Shown one piece after another: positions 23,291 to 30,540 of a DNA stretch of 64,000 bases (position 1 is its first letter; each line of letters starts with the position of its first letter). The position numbers and the translations under genes were made by a program. The notes under the pieces were generated by a model, which had not been told where the DNA came from, ran no database searches, and saw nothing but the letters and a program-made list of their open reading frames with translations. The DNA comes from Opitutia bacterium (lineage in GTDB: Bacteria > Verrucomicrobiota > Verrucomicrobiia > Opitutales > Opitutaceae). The stretch spans positions 124,001 through 188,000 of the forward strand of contig JACPIS010000009.1 of NCBI GenBank assembly GCA_016187925.1, in the 5' to 3' direction.

Positions 23291-24148
23291 ATGAATCCGC
23301 TTTACGATTTCAGCTCACTGCAGGTCGACCGCACGATCGCGCCGAAAGACGGCATGGTCGCCCCCGAATCCCCCGAGCAGTATTTCGACCTCGGCCGGCG
23401 CGCGCTGGAGCTGATCCAGTTTTCCTCGGTACTGTGCGACAAGCCGCATTATCCGAACATTCTCGACCTGCCCTGCGGCCACGGGCGCGTGCTCCGCTGG
23501 CTGCGCGCACACTACGGCTACGCCCACATCACCGCCTGCGACCTCGACCGCGACGGCGTGGATTTCTGCGGCAAGCAGTTCGGCGCCACGCCGGTCTACT
23601 CGCAGATCGATTTGCACGCGCTGCCCTTCGAATCCCAGTTTGACCTCATCTGGGTCGGCTCGCTCGTCACGCACCTCAGCAAGGAGCGCTGGCTCGCCAC
23701 GCTCGACTGCCTCGTGAAGTGGACGAAGGAGTGCGGCGTGATCGTCTTCTCCACCCAGGGCCGCTGCGTGCCCAGCCTGCTCGCCCGCGGCCGGCGCAAC
23801 ATCGCCGAGAACATCGACAAGCCCGCCCTGCTCGCCGAGTTCGCCGCGACGGGCTTCGCCTACCAACGGTATTTCGAGAGCACGCCCGAGGAAGACTACG
23901 GCCTCGCTCTGACCTCGCCCGAGTGGCTGATGCGCACGTTGCAACGCTACCCGGACGTCATCATGCGCGCCTACCTCGAGGAAGCCTGGGGCATGCAGGA
24001 CGTCGTTATCCTCTACAAGAAAGCCGGCCACTACGAACCGCTGCTGGGCGTGCCCGAGCAAAACCTCGCCGCGCTCCAGGCCAAAACCACGGCCCAACCG
24101 CCGGCCCAGCCTGCCCGCGGCTGGTTCTCGAAATTCCTCGGCCGCTGA
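23291..24148 (+). CDS. class I SAM-dependent methyltransferase, unknown substrate
   Basis: The product has 285 residues. Motif I is I-L-D-L-P-C-G-H-G-R-V-L-R-W-L at about 56-70, followed by the acidic end of strand 2 (A-C-D-L-D-R-D-G-V-D-F) and F-D-L-I-W-V-G-S-L-V-T-H-L. These mark a Rossmann-fold methyltransferase. The C-terminal 30 residues are Gln/Pro/Ala-rich and end G-W-F-S-K-F-L-G-R. The N-terminal L-Q-V-D-R-T-I-A-P-K-D-G-M is typical of a group of polysaccharide-associated methyltransferases. It follows kynB by 37 bp but need not belong to that pathway. Confidence 0.8.
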   Translation: MNPLYDFSSLQVDRTIAPKDGMVAPESPEQYFDLGRRALELIQFSSVLCDKPHYPNILDLPCGHGRVLRWLRAHYGYAHITACDLDRDGVDFCGKQFGATPVYSQIDLHALPFESQFDLIWVGSLVTHLSKERWLATLDCLVKWTKECGVIVFSTQGRCVPSLLARGRRNIAENIDKPALLAEFAATGFAYQRYFESTPEEDYGLALTSPEWLMRTLQRYPDVIMRAYLEEAWGMQDVVILYKKAGHYEPLLGVPEQNLAALQAKTTAQPPAQPARGWFSKFLGR

Positions 24149-24204
24149 GGGCCGGGAGTCACGCGCCACGCGCGCTGCGAATCCACCCGCCGATACAAAT
24201 CACC

Positions 24205-24250
24205 GGAGCTCAGCTCCTGCTGAGCCGGCCCAGCGGGAGCTGGGCCCCCC
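24205..24250. repeat. double-hairpin dispersed repeat, second copy
   Basis: Two adjacent hairpins, GGAGCTCAGCTCCTGCTGAG and GGCCCAGCGGGAGCTGGGCC, end in CCCC. It is the same layout as 17745-17794, with arms that vary in sequence but keep pairing. It lies in the 400-bp gap after the methyltransferase gene. Confidence 0.65.
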
Positions 24251-24307
24251 AAGGGACGCACGCCGCGTTCTCTATGGAGTTGTGATATCAATCGCCCATA
24301 GCATTTG

Positions 24308-24498
24308 GACTTTGGCGCGGCAGCGCCGGTAGGGACGGACCGCCGGGCCGTCCGCGAATGTCCTTACGGCGCGCCCAGCGGCGACGAGTGCTTGAGCCTT
24401 GGCGGTCGCGCCCTACCTCGTCGAACCTGCCCCGATAGTCTATTCCCTACGGGCGCTTGGTATGATACCGCGTAACAATCTGGAGCCGCGCCAAAGTC
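24308..24498. repeat. MITE-like element with 14-bp terminal inverted repeats
   Basis: GACTTTGGCGCGGC at 24308-24321 and its exact reverse complement GCCGCGCCAAAGTC at 24485-24498 enclose 191 bp without a gene. Inside are palindromic words (GGACGGACCGCCGGGCCGTCC, then GGCGGTCGCGCCCTAC). No transposase is encoded. The size and ends fit a non-autonomous element or a composite of intergenic repeats. Confidence 0.55.
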
Positions 24499-24548
24499 GA
24501 CTCGTCGTGTCGTGGTTTTAGCGAAAACCAACTTGTCGCGCCGTAGCT

Positions 24549-25313
24549 TCAGCGCTGGCCAAAAAACTCCCAGCAGAGCACGGCGGCGGCGGCGGAGACG
24601 TTGAGTGACTCGACTGTGTCGGCGCCGGGTATCTTCACCAGCCGGTCGCACCCCGCGGCGAGTCCGGGCGCGATGCCTTTCTCCTCGTTGCCGAGGATGA
24701 TCGCCGGCGGACGCGGCAGGCCGCGCGCCTTCGCCTCGGTGGGCGAGAGCTGCTTGCCCGTCAGGCTGGTGCCGATGAGGAAATAGTGCCGCTTCAACTC
24801 GGCGCAGAATTCCGCCAGCGCCGTCACGCGGTAGAAATCGACGAACTCCATGCCGCCCTCCGCCACGCGGTAGGCCGCGTCGCCCGGCAGCGCCTGCGCC
24901 GGGTGGTCGGGCACGACGATGGCCTTCACGCCGAAGAACGCCGCCGTGCGCACGATGGCGCCGAGGTTGTTGGCGTTGCTCACGCGGTCGAGCAGGAGCA
25001 GCGGTGCTTTCGCCGCGGCCCAGTCGGCGAGCACCTCGCGCGTCACGCGCCTGACCGGACGGTCGTTGATGACGGCCACGATGCCGCCGTGATGCACGGT
25101 GCCGGCGACTTTCTCCAACTCCGCCGGCGGCACCTGGCGGTAAACCTTTTTGTGCGTCGCGAGGTAGCTGCAGAGTTCGCCCGCGCGCTTGCCCGTCGCC
25201 GGGTCGAAGAACAGCCGCTTGATCTCGCCCGGGTGGCGGGCAAACAGCGTCGAGACCGCCTGCCAGCCGCAGACGTTCAGTTCCTTGGTCTTGGCGATGA
25301 TGGGGGACTTCAT
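24549..25313 (-). CDS. SpoU/TrmH-family RNA 2'-O-methyltransferase
   Basis: The product has 254 residues. An N-terminal substrate-binding domain (about 1-100) with V-C-G-W-Q-A-V-S-T-L-F is followed by the trefoil-knot catalytic domain: N-A-N-N-L-G-A-I-V-R-T-A (motif 1), I-I-L-G-N-E-E-K-G-I (motif 2) and S-L-N-V-S-A-A-A-A-V-L (motif 3). It would methylate a ribose in rRNA or tRNA. The start at 25313 reads M-K-S-P-I-I-A-K; the same seven codons M-K-S-P-I-I-A recur at 28354-28334, just after the rlmM stop. This suggests that the gene once followed rlmM directly. Confidence 0.9.
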   Translation of the reverse strand: MKSPIIAKTKELNVCGWQAVSTLFARHPGEIKRLFFDPATGKRAGELCSYLATHKKVYRQVPPAELEKVAGTVHHGGIVAVINDRPVRRVTREVLADWAAAKAPLLLLDRVSNANNLGAIVRTAAFFGVKAIVVPDHPAQALPGDAAYRVAEGGMEFVDFYRVTALAEFCAELKRHYFLIGTSLTGKQLSPTEAKARGLPRPPAIILGNEEKGIAPGLAAGCDRLVKIPGADTVESLNVSAAAAVLCWEFFGQR

Positions 25314-25318
25314 GGATG
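25293..25318. repeat. 26-bp duplicated gene-start segment, copy 1
   Basis: GGCGATGAT-G-GGGGACTTCATGGATG covers the first seven codons and 5 upstream bases of the SpoU gene (minus strand). It matches 28334-28359 with one mismatch. The two copies bound the 3-kb block holding the DUF1349 gene, the low-GC gene and the RAYT transposase. Confidence 0.7.
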
Positions 25319-25417
25319 GACTGCGCAACGCGCAGGCAGACCGACCACCGGCCTGCAGGCAAGCCCGGAGGCGGCAGGGAGAGCGGCTTCCCGCGTGGAT
25401 CGGCCGCGGCGCCGCCG

Positions 25418-26098
25418 TCAGTTGCCGTCCCAGAAGTCCTTCGCCTCGCGCCGCTCCACCTGGATCTCGGAAAAGCGCACGGTGCAACCCGCGCCGCCGG
25501 GCGACTGCGCACTGAAGCCGACGCGGAGCGTGTCGGTCTTCGTGAGCCGGAAGGTGCGGATCAGATACCAGGCCCGGCCGTCGGCCGAGGCGTAGAAGGC
25601 GAAGCTTTCCTTCGCCGACGAGCCGACGATGCGGTAATACACCGCGCCCTCGGGCACCGGAGCGGAATTGCAGTCGTCGCCCCGCTCGTTGCACACGACC
25701 GAGACGATCCGCGGTGTGTTCCGGTAGTCGGCCTCGTAGCAGAATTTGGCGTAGTGCCCCGCGTCGTTGTACAGCAGGAGCACGCCGCCGTCCCACTTGT
25801 CGCGGAACTCCGGTTGGAGCCTGGCCGTGAGGATGAACGGACCCTCGGGCTTGAACAGCACGCGCGGCGCGTTGTCCGCGTGGAACCCGCCGTCGGGGCT
25901 GAGGAAGATGTTGCTGCCTGCGGGCGCGCTGATCACCAGCGTGGTGGGATCCTCGACCCGGCAGGCCACGGCCTTGTGCTCGAGCACGGCGGGCCACGGC
26001 GTCGCCAGCGCGGTGAGATCCTGCCCGCGGGCGGACAGGTGGCACGACAGGACGGCCGAGACGGCCAGAATGAGTTTCGTCAGAACAGCGGATTTCAT
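25418..26098 (-). CDS. exported DUF1349-like beta-sandwich protein
   Basis: The product has 226 residues. Signal peptide 1-26 (A-V-S-A-V-L-S-C-H-L-S-A-R-G-Q). The mature part resembles DUF1349/concanavalin-like lectin folds: D-N-A-P-R-V-L-F-K-P-E-G-P-F, K-W-D-G-G-V-L-L-L-Y-N-D and H-Y-A-K-F-C-Y-E. Y-Y-R-I-V-G and R-A-W-Y-L-I-R-T-F follow. Such domains bind or sense carbohydrate in exported proteins, but no enzymatic role is established. The ATG at 26098 opens the signal peptide. It lies inside the block bounded by the 26-bp duplication, 104 bp upstream of the SpoU start. Confidence 0.75.
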   Translation of the reverse strand: MKSAVLTKLILAVSAVLSCHLSARGQDLTALATPWPAVLEHKAVACRVEDPTTLVISAPAGSNIFLSPDGGFHADNAPRVLFKPEGPFILTARLQPEFRDKWDGGVLLLYNDAGHYAKFCYEADYRNTPRIVSVVCNERGDDCNSAPVPEGAVYYRIVGSSAKESFAFYASADGRAWYLIRTFRLTKTDTLRVGFSAQSPGGAGCTVRFSEIQVERREAKDFWDGN

Positions 26099-26419
26099 CG
26101 CCGCGAAAAATCGCGGGCACCGCCGCCCGGCGCCAGAGCAAAGGCTTCGCATTTTTTGCGCAACACGGCGGACGCCGCGCCCATCCGCGTCATAGCGGAC
26201 CCGGCGCCCGTGCCGCGCCCGCCCGTGTTGGTTTTGACCACGGATGGCGCGGATGAAGACGGATACAACTAGCGCCGCTTCGGATCGACGCCCTCGGTCG
26301 GCCCACCACCACCACGTGGCGCACCCTCTCCAACGCCACCTTCTCGGTCGCCGAGCCCCGGTTCTTCGTCACCGTCAATATCAACATCCGCCACCTGCCC
26401 CTCCGGCTCCTGTCCAGCC

Positions 26420-26456
26420 TCAACCCCAAACCCCAAGGCCTGACCCTATTGGCTTG
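26420..26456 (+). repeat. 37-bp perfect inverted repeat, left copy
   Basis: It begins TCAACCCCAAACCCCAAGGC and continues CTGACCCTATTGGCTTG. It is the exact reverse complement of 27281-27317. Next to it on the inner side is a 7-bp hairpin (26459-26476, CCCCCAC-AGTA-GTGGGGG). The pair encloses the low-GC gene at 26516-27145, and the RAYT gene begins 31 bp outside the right copy. Confidence 0.9.
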
Positions 26457-26458
26457 AC

Positions 26459-26476
26459 CCCCCACAGTAGTGGGGG
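26459..26476. repeat. hairpin adjoining the left 37-bp repeat
   Basis: CCCCCAC AGTA GTGGGGG is a perfect 7-bp stem with a 4-base loop, 2 bp inside the left inverted repeat. Y1 transposases recognise small hairpins next to cleavage sites, so this is a candidate recognition structure. Confidence 0.5.
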
Positions 26477-26515
26477 CACGAATCCTGTGCCCAATGGTTA
26501 TCCCGGATTCCCTTG

Positions 26516-27145
26516 ATGAACAACTTCGTGCGGGTGATTCCGCTTATCAGTCTAACGGTCCTTTTGCTGAGTGTTAGCGTGCACGCTCAACTAGAAGAGC
26601 CTCGCATCGGGATGGCGAAACCCGAGGTTATGCGGCTGTTCGGGGCGCACCTCTTCACGCAATCAACGGCCGGGGACAGCGCCACCTTTCGGATGCAGTT
26701 TTTTGGGTACCCGGCGAATGTCTTTGTCGGCTTCGAAGGTGAGAAGGTCACTTTCATCTCAGTATCGTTCACCTCGTTTTTGACGGGTTCCGATCAGACG
26801 AACAGACTGACTTTGTTCAGAGACGTTAGAAAACGACTCCAGGATTTAGGCGGCAATGAATATGCTTATACGCGAATCGATAATATCGACGTGCTGGGAG
26901 AAAGTGGCGGCTGGATCACAGACAAGAGAAGGCGAAATGCTTTTGTCTTTGGCAAGGACCACGGCGGCTTCAGATACCACCTTGAGATTTTTTCCGAATC
27001 GCTGAGTGATTTGAAAATAACTGGGGAGGTAAGCCTGACGATTAACACCGAAGAGTCGGTTCAATTGCCGACAGCCCAAACCGGGATCGGCCAAAATGGT
27101 CAGGCTGCGAAAGTTGATGTCCTGCCGTCGAAGCCAACGCGATGA
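26516..27145 (+). CDS. exported protein of unknown function, lower GC, inside inverted repeats
   Basis: The product has 209 residues and I do not recognise it. Signal peptide 1-24 (L-I-S-L-T-V-L-L-L-S-V-S-V-H-A-Q). After it comes I-G-M-A-K-P-E-V-M-R-L-F-G, which resembles the SmpA/BamE-type opening motif (G-M-x-K-x-E-V-x-x-x-x-G). The rest has F-Y/F-x-G-Y-P-like strands and many polar residues. Base composition is clearly less GC-rich than the neighbours, with codons such as ATA, AGA and TTT that are rare elsewhere in the window, a sign of transfer. An ATG at 26516 is used; TTG at 26513 is also possible. It lies entirely between the two 37-bp inverted repeats. Confidence 0.7.
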   Translation: MNNFVRVIPLISLTVLLLSVSVHAQLEEPRIGMAKPEVMRLFGAHLFTQSTAGDSATFRMQFFGYPANVFVGFEGEKVTFISVSFTSFLTGSDQTNRLTLFRDVRKRLQDLGGNEYAYTRIDNIDVLGESGGWITDKRRRNAFVFGKDHGGFRYHLEIFSESLSDLKITGEVSLTINTEESVQLPTAQTGIGQNGQAAKVDVLPSKPTR

Positions 27146-27280
27146 ACTGTGGCCCGGCGCCGGGTTCGCATTCGAGGTGGCCTCATGATTGCTGAAATTG
27201 ATATTGTCACCAAGTCTTCGCGATAGGCTATTTTTGTTGCCCTTGATACTTGTGCAAATGCACCCGCACGATTTCTCAAA

Positions 27281-27317
27281 CAAGCCAATAGGGTCAGGCC
27301 TTGGGGTTTGGGGTTGA
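27281..27317 (-). repeat. 37-bp perfect inverted repeat, right copy
   Basis: It begins CAAGCCAATAGGGTCAGGCC and continues TTGGGGTTTGGGGTTGA, matching the left copy base for base in inverse orientation. It lies 31 bp upstream of the RAYT start, so it may hold the promoter or the target structure of the transposase. Confidence 0.9.
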
Positions 27318-27348
27318 CGCGGGGCGGGTGCCGGAGGAGAAGGCGGGC

Positions 27349-28329
27349 ATGGCCCGACCGTTGCGCATGGAATCCGCCGCCGGGGTGTATCACGTCCTGA
27401 ACCGCGGCAACTACCGGGCGGACCTCTTCCGGACGGAAAAGGCGAAGGCGGCGTTTTTAAAGTGCCTGGGGGAGACTTGCGCCAAGACCGGCTGGCGGGT
27501 GCACGCGTGGTGCCTGATGTCCAACCACTATCATCTGGCGATCTCGACCCCCGGAGCGAACCTGGTGGACGGCATGCGCTGGTTGCAGGGCACGTTCGCG
27601 GCCCGGTTCAACCAACTGCGGCGCGAGCGGGGACACCTGTTTCAGGGCCGCTACAAGAGCCTGGTGGTCGATCCGGACGAGGGGCTGGGACCGCTGTGCC
27701 ACTACATCCATCTCAACCCGGTGCGGGCGGGGTTGTGCGCGGTGGAGGCGCTGCCGGCGCAGCGGTGGTGCAGTCTGGGCTGGTTGATGCAACCGGGCGC
27801 GCGCACGGAGTGGTACGATCCGGCCGAATGCCTGCGGCATGCCGGGGAGTTGACCGACACCGGCGCCGGGCGGCGGGCCTACCTGAAATACCTCGGGTGG
27901 CTGCAGGAAGACGAGCCGGCCCGCAAGGCGCAGCGCTTCGAGGCGATGTCGCGGGGCTGGATCATCGGGACGCGGGACTTCGCCAAGGCGCTGGTGCGGG
28001 AGCAGCGGGAAATGACCGGCCGGGGGCCGCGCGGGGCGACGGAGATGCAGGTCGCGCGGGAAGCGCTCTGGCAGGAGACGCTGGCCGGCCTGCTGCGCAG
28101 GCTGCGGCGCACGGCAGCGGACCTGCCTGCGGCGGGAAAATCCGTCGCCTGGAAACTGGCGCTGGCCGCGGTGATGAAGGAGCGGACCACCGTGACCAAT
28201 CGCTGGCTCGCCGCGACGCTGCACATGGGCAACCTGCACGAGGTCAGCCGCAAAGTCACCGCCTGGGCCCGGCAGCCCGACCGGCAGTTGCTGGGCAAAC
28301 TGTCCGCGACCACCGGCCCCAAGGGCTGA
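27349..28329 (+). CDS. REP-associated tyrosine transposase (RAYT, Y1/IS200-like)
   Basis: The product has 326 residues. The Y1 domain occupies about 1-140: M-A-R-P-L-R start, Y-H-V-L-N-R-G-N-Y, the histidine pair in S-N-H-Y-H-L (His 60, 62), and the catalytic tyrosine in G-H-L-F-Q-G-R-Y-K-S (Tyr 102). H-L-N-P-V-R-A-G-L follows. This is the single-strand HUH nuclease family that processes REP palindromes. The C-terminal part (about 200-326) has an HTH-like segment T-V-T-N-R-W-L-A-A-T-L-H-M-G. The frame is intact with no sign of decay. The gene is flanked by a 37-bp inverted repeat on one side and the 26-bp duplication on the other. Confidence 0.92.
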   Translation: MARPLRMESAAGVYHVLNRGNYRADLFRTEKAKAAFLKCLGETCAKTGWRVHAWCLMSNHYHLAISTPGANLVDGMRWLQGTFAARFNQLRRERGHLFQGRYKSLVVDPDEGLGPLCHYIHLNPVRAGLCAVEALPAQRWCSLGWLMQPGARTEWYDPAECLRHAGELTDTGAGRRAYLKYLGWLQEDEPARKAQRFEAMSRGWIIGTRDFAKALVREQREMTGRGPRGATEMQVAREALWQETLAGLLRRLRRTAADLPAAGKSVAWKLALAAVMKERTTVTNRWLAATLHMGNLHEVSRKVTAWARQPDRQLLGKLSATTGPKG

Positions 28330-28333
28330 TTTG

Positions 28334-28359
28334 GGCGATGATCGGGGACTTCATGGATG
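28334..28359. repeat. 26-bp duplicated gene-start segment, copy 2
   Basis: GGCGATGAT-C-GGGGACTTCATGGATG. On the minus strand it reads ATG AAG TCC CCG ATC ATC GCC, the first seven codons of the SpoU gene at 25313, overlapping the rlmM stop as ATGA. The frame then runs into unrelated sequence, so this copy is not a gene. Confidence 0.7.
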
Positions 28360-29370
28360 AACCTCGCCGACGAGCGTGAACTCTTCGCGGTCGTGGTAGA
28401 GGTGGCGGATGCGGAGGGCGGTGGCGTGCGTGGCGAAGGGCGAGCCTTTCGCGCGGACCTCGCGCAGGAGCGCGAGCGGGTCGGTGCGGCCGAACTTCAG
28501 GATGATGACGAACCGCCGGCACCAGCCGCGCACGAGCCAGGGCGCGATGAGATTCTGCAACACGTGGTGCGGCTCCTCGACGAGGTCGCAGAAAAGCCAG
28601 TCGAACACCTCGCCGTCGCGCGGCGCGAACTTGAAGGCGTCCTCGCGCCGGTGCTCGATGAGCGGGTGGTCGAGCGCGCCGCCCTTGAGCGGGCCGTTGT
28701 CGACCGCCACGACCTGCGCGCCGCGCTTGGCCGCACTGTAGCTCCAGCCGCCGGGCGCCGCGCCGAGGTCGCACACGGTCTCGTCCGGCGCCGGCTCGCG
28801 CCCGAGCACGACGTAGGCCTCCTCGACCTTGAGGTAGGAACGCGAGGGCGCCTGCTCGTCGTCCGCCATGCGGCGCTGGCCGCCGCGCCAGACCTCGCGG
28901 CCGGCGAAGGCGCGCTGAAAATCCGCGAAAAACACCACGAGCCCGCGCGCCGGCCCCGGCCCGCGCGGCAGGTCGGGCGCGGCGAGCTTGGCGACGCGCC
29001 CGAGCTTCTTCTTCAGGATTTCGTGGAAGGCCTTCTCCACCCCGCTGACCCGCCGGCCGAGTCCGGGCACCTCGGCGGCGCAGAGGAACACGCAGGGCCA
29101 CGCCGCGTCGATCCGCTCGCCGCGGAGACTCTCGAGAAAAAAATCCGCCAGCTGTTGCGCGAGTGCGTTGACCGACTCGCCGCGAAATTCGCGCGGCGCG
29201 AGCAGCGTCAGGTGCGGAAAGCACAGCTCGGCGACCGAGCGCGGCACGGCGTCGCCCGGCACCAGCTCGGCCCCGGCCCAGCCCGGGCCGGTCTCGACCA
29301 CGGTCAGCCCGTCCGCCGCGAGTTCGCGGGCGAGCAGGGATTCGTAGCCGTGCTGGCAGAGGAAGAGCAT
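28351..29370 (-). CDS. rlmM: 23S rRNA 2'-O-ribose methyltransferase, RlmM-like
   Basis: The product has 339 residues. An N-terminal THUMP-like region (about 1-150, opening L-F-L-C-Q-H-G-Y-E-S-L-L-A-R-E-L) precedes an RrmJ/FtsJ methyltransferase domain with motif I C-D-L-G-A-A-P-G-G-W-S-Y at about 198-209. V-A-V-D-N-G-P-L follows, then the catalytic-lysine region V-I-I-L-K-F-G-R-T-D-P. E. coli RlmM methylates C2498 of 23S rRNA. The stop overlaps a 26-bp copy of the SpoU gene start, suggesting that two RNA methyltransferase genes formed an operon before an insertion. It is divergent from the DAHP synthase gene at 29459 (88 bp). Confidence 0.9.
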   Translation of the reverse strand: MLFLCQHGYESLLARELAADGLTVVETGPGWAGAELVPGDAVPRSVAELCFPHLTLLAPREFRGESVNALAQQLADFFLESLRGERIDAAWPCVFLCAAEVPGLGRRVSGVEKAFHEILKKKLGRVAKLAAPDLPRGPGPARGLVVFFADFQRAFAGREVWRGGQRRMADDEQAPSRSYLKVEEAYVVLGREPAPDETVCDLGAAPGGWSYSAAKRGAQVVAVDNGPLKGGALDHPLIEHRREDAFKFAPRDGEVFDWLFCDLVEEPHHVLQNLIAPWLVRGWCRRFVIILKFGRTDPLALLREVRAKGSPFATHATALRIRHLYHDREEFTLVGEVHP

Positions 29371-29458
29371 CCCCGGTGTTTATTTGTCATCGCCGGGGCG
29401 ACGCGACGAAATTCTCCGTGCAATTTCGGGGGCGCTCCGTTCATGCTGGGCCTCCGCC

Positions 29459-30526
29459 ATGCGCCAGCAGACTTCCGACCTCCGCATCCGCACCGCCCGC
29501 CCGCTGCTCTCGCCGGCCATCCTCGAGGAGGATCTGCCGCTGGGCGAGGCCGGCGCCGCGCTGGTGCACCGGGCGCGCCGGGCCGTGAGCGACATCCTCG
29601 CCGGCCGCGATGACCGCCTGCTGGCGCTCGTCGGCCCCTGCTCCATCCACGACCCGAAGGCCGCGCTCGACTACGCGCAGCGCCTCAAGCCAGTGGCCGA
29701 CCGCTTCGCGCGCGACCTGCTGGTGGTGATGCGCGTTTACTTTGAAAAACCCCGCACGACCGTCGGCTGGAAGGGCCTCGTCAACGACCCGCATCTCGAC
29801 GGCAGCTTCATGGTCAACACCGGCCTGCGCCTCGCGCGCCAGCTGATGCTCGACATCAACGCCGCGGGCCTGCCGATCGGCACCGAGTTCCTCGACACGA
29901 CGCTCGGCCAGTATTACGCGGACCTCGTCTCGTGGTCGGCCATCGGCGCGCGCACGACCGAGAGCCAGATCCACCGCGAGCTCGCCTCGGGCCTGTCGAT
30001 GCCGGTCGGGTTCAAGAACCGCACCGACGGCGACCTGCAGGTGGCGGTCGATGCCATCGTCTCCGCGCGACACCCGCACTGGTTCCCCTCGCTCACGCGC
30101 GAGGGTGCGCCCGCCGTGCTCGCGACCACGGGCAACGACCAATGCCACCTCGTGCTCCGCGGCGGCAGCCGCTCCGGCCCGAACCACGACCACGAACACA
30201 TCGCCAAGGCCGTGGCGCTCCTGCAAAAGGCCGGCGTGCCGCCGGTCGTGCTGGTGGATTGCAGCCATGGCAACAGCGGCAAGAAGCACGACCAGCAGCC
30301 GCATGTCGCGCACGACATCGCCGCGCAGGTCGCGGGCGGCGAGCGCGCCATCATCGGTTTCATGCTGGAGAGCAATCTCGTCGCCGGTTGCCAGACGCAC
30401 CAGGCCGGCACGCCGCTCACCTACGGGCAGAGCATCACCGACGCCTGCCTCGGTTTCGAGGAGACGATCCCGGTGCTCGAACAACTCGCCGCCGCCGCGG
30501 CCCGGCGGCGCGCCGCGAACAAGTAG
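29459..30526 (+). CDS. aroG: DAHP synthase, type I alpha (AroG/AroF/AroH type)
   Basis: The product has 355 residues and is a Tyr/Phe/Trp-sensitive type of 3-deoxy-7-phosphoheptulonate synthase. Motifs: V-G-P-C-S-I-H-D (about 58-65), V-Y-F-E-K-P-R-T-T-V-G-W-K-G, G-A-R-T-T-E-S-Q (about 164-171), N-R-T-D-G-D and the C-terminal D-C-S-H-G-N-S-G-K. It lacks the ferredoxin-like domain of the other DAHP synthase at 16656 and keeps the intact G-P-C motif. Two different subclasses in one genome usually respond to different end products. The ATG at 29459 opens the N-terminal extension that forms the inhibitor site in E. coli-type enzymes. It is followed 14 bp later by glycerate kinase. Confidence 0.94.
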   Translation: MRQQTSDLRIRTARPLLSPAILEEDLPLGEAGAALVHRARRAVSDILAGRDDRLLALVGPCSIHDPKAALDYAQRLKPVADRFARDLLVVMRVYFEKPRTTVGWKGLVNDPHLDGSFMVNTGLRLARQLMLDINAAGLPIGTEFLDTTLGQYYADLVSWSAIGARTTESQIHRELASGLSMPVGFKNRTDGDLQVAVDAIVSARHPHWFPSLTREGAPAVLATTGNDQCHLVLRGGSRSGPNHDHEHIAKAVALLQKAGVPPVVLVDCSHGNSGKKHDQQPHVAHDIAAQVAGGERAIIGFMLESNLVAGCQTHQAGTPLTYGQSITDACLGFEETIPVLEQLAAAAARRRAANK

Positions 30527-30540
30527 TTGCCGCCGGCGTC

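Larger units (their letters stand above)
26099..26515. other. gene-free gap with repeat modules and a degraded frame
   Basis: About 417 bases. It holds a GACCACGGATGGCGCGGATG module (26236-26264) and the left 37-bp inverted repeat (26420-26456). Between them, 26272-26457 reads through on the plus strand as a protein-like stretch (A-T-F-S-V-A-E-P-R-F-F-V-T-V-N-I-N-I) ending in TGA inside the repeat. It has no start and I do not recognise it; it may be the remnant of a gene end. Confidence 0.45.

Noticed and set aside
24549-26141. Single long frame joining the SpoU gene with sequence upstream
   Set aside because: The upstream 276 codons are antisense-like Arg/Ala-rich sequence overlapping the DUF1349 gene on the same strand in another frame; the ATG at 25313 gives a normal-length SpoU protein.
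26244-26516. His/Pro-rich frame of 90 codons
   Set aside because: Composition is that of frame-shifted repeat sequence; it runs straight through the 37-bp repeat and shows no domain.
27146-27280. Possible integron attC site or cassette boundary after the low-GC gene
   Set aside because: A short GC palindrome (GGCCCGGCGCCGGG) is present, but I could not find paired R'/R'' core sites or an integrase; the 37-bp repeats explain the borders better.
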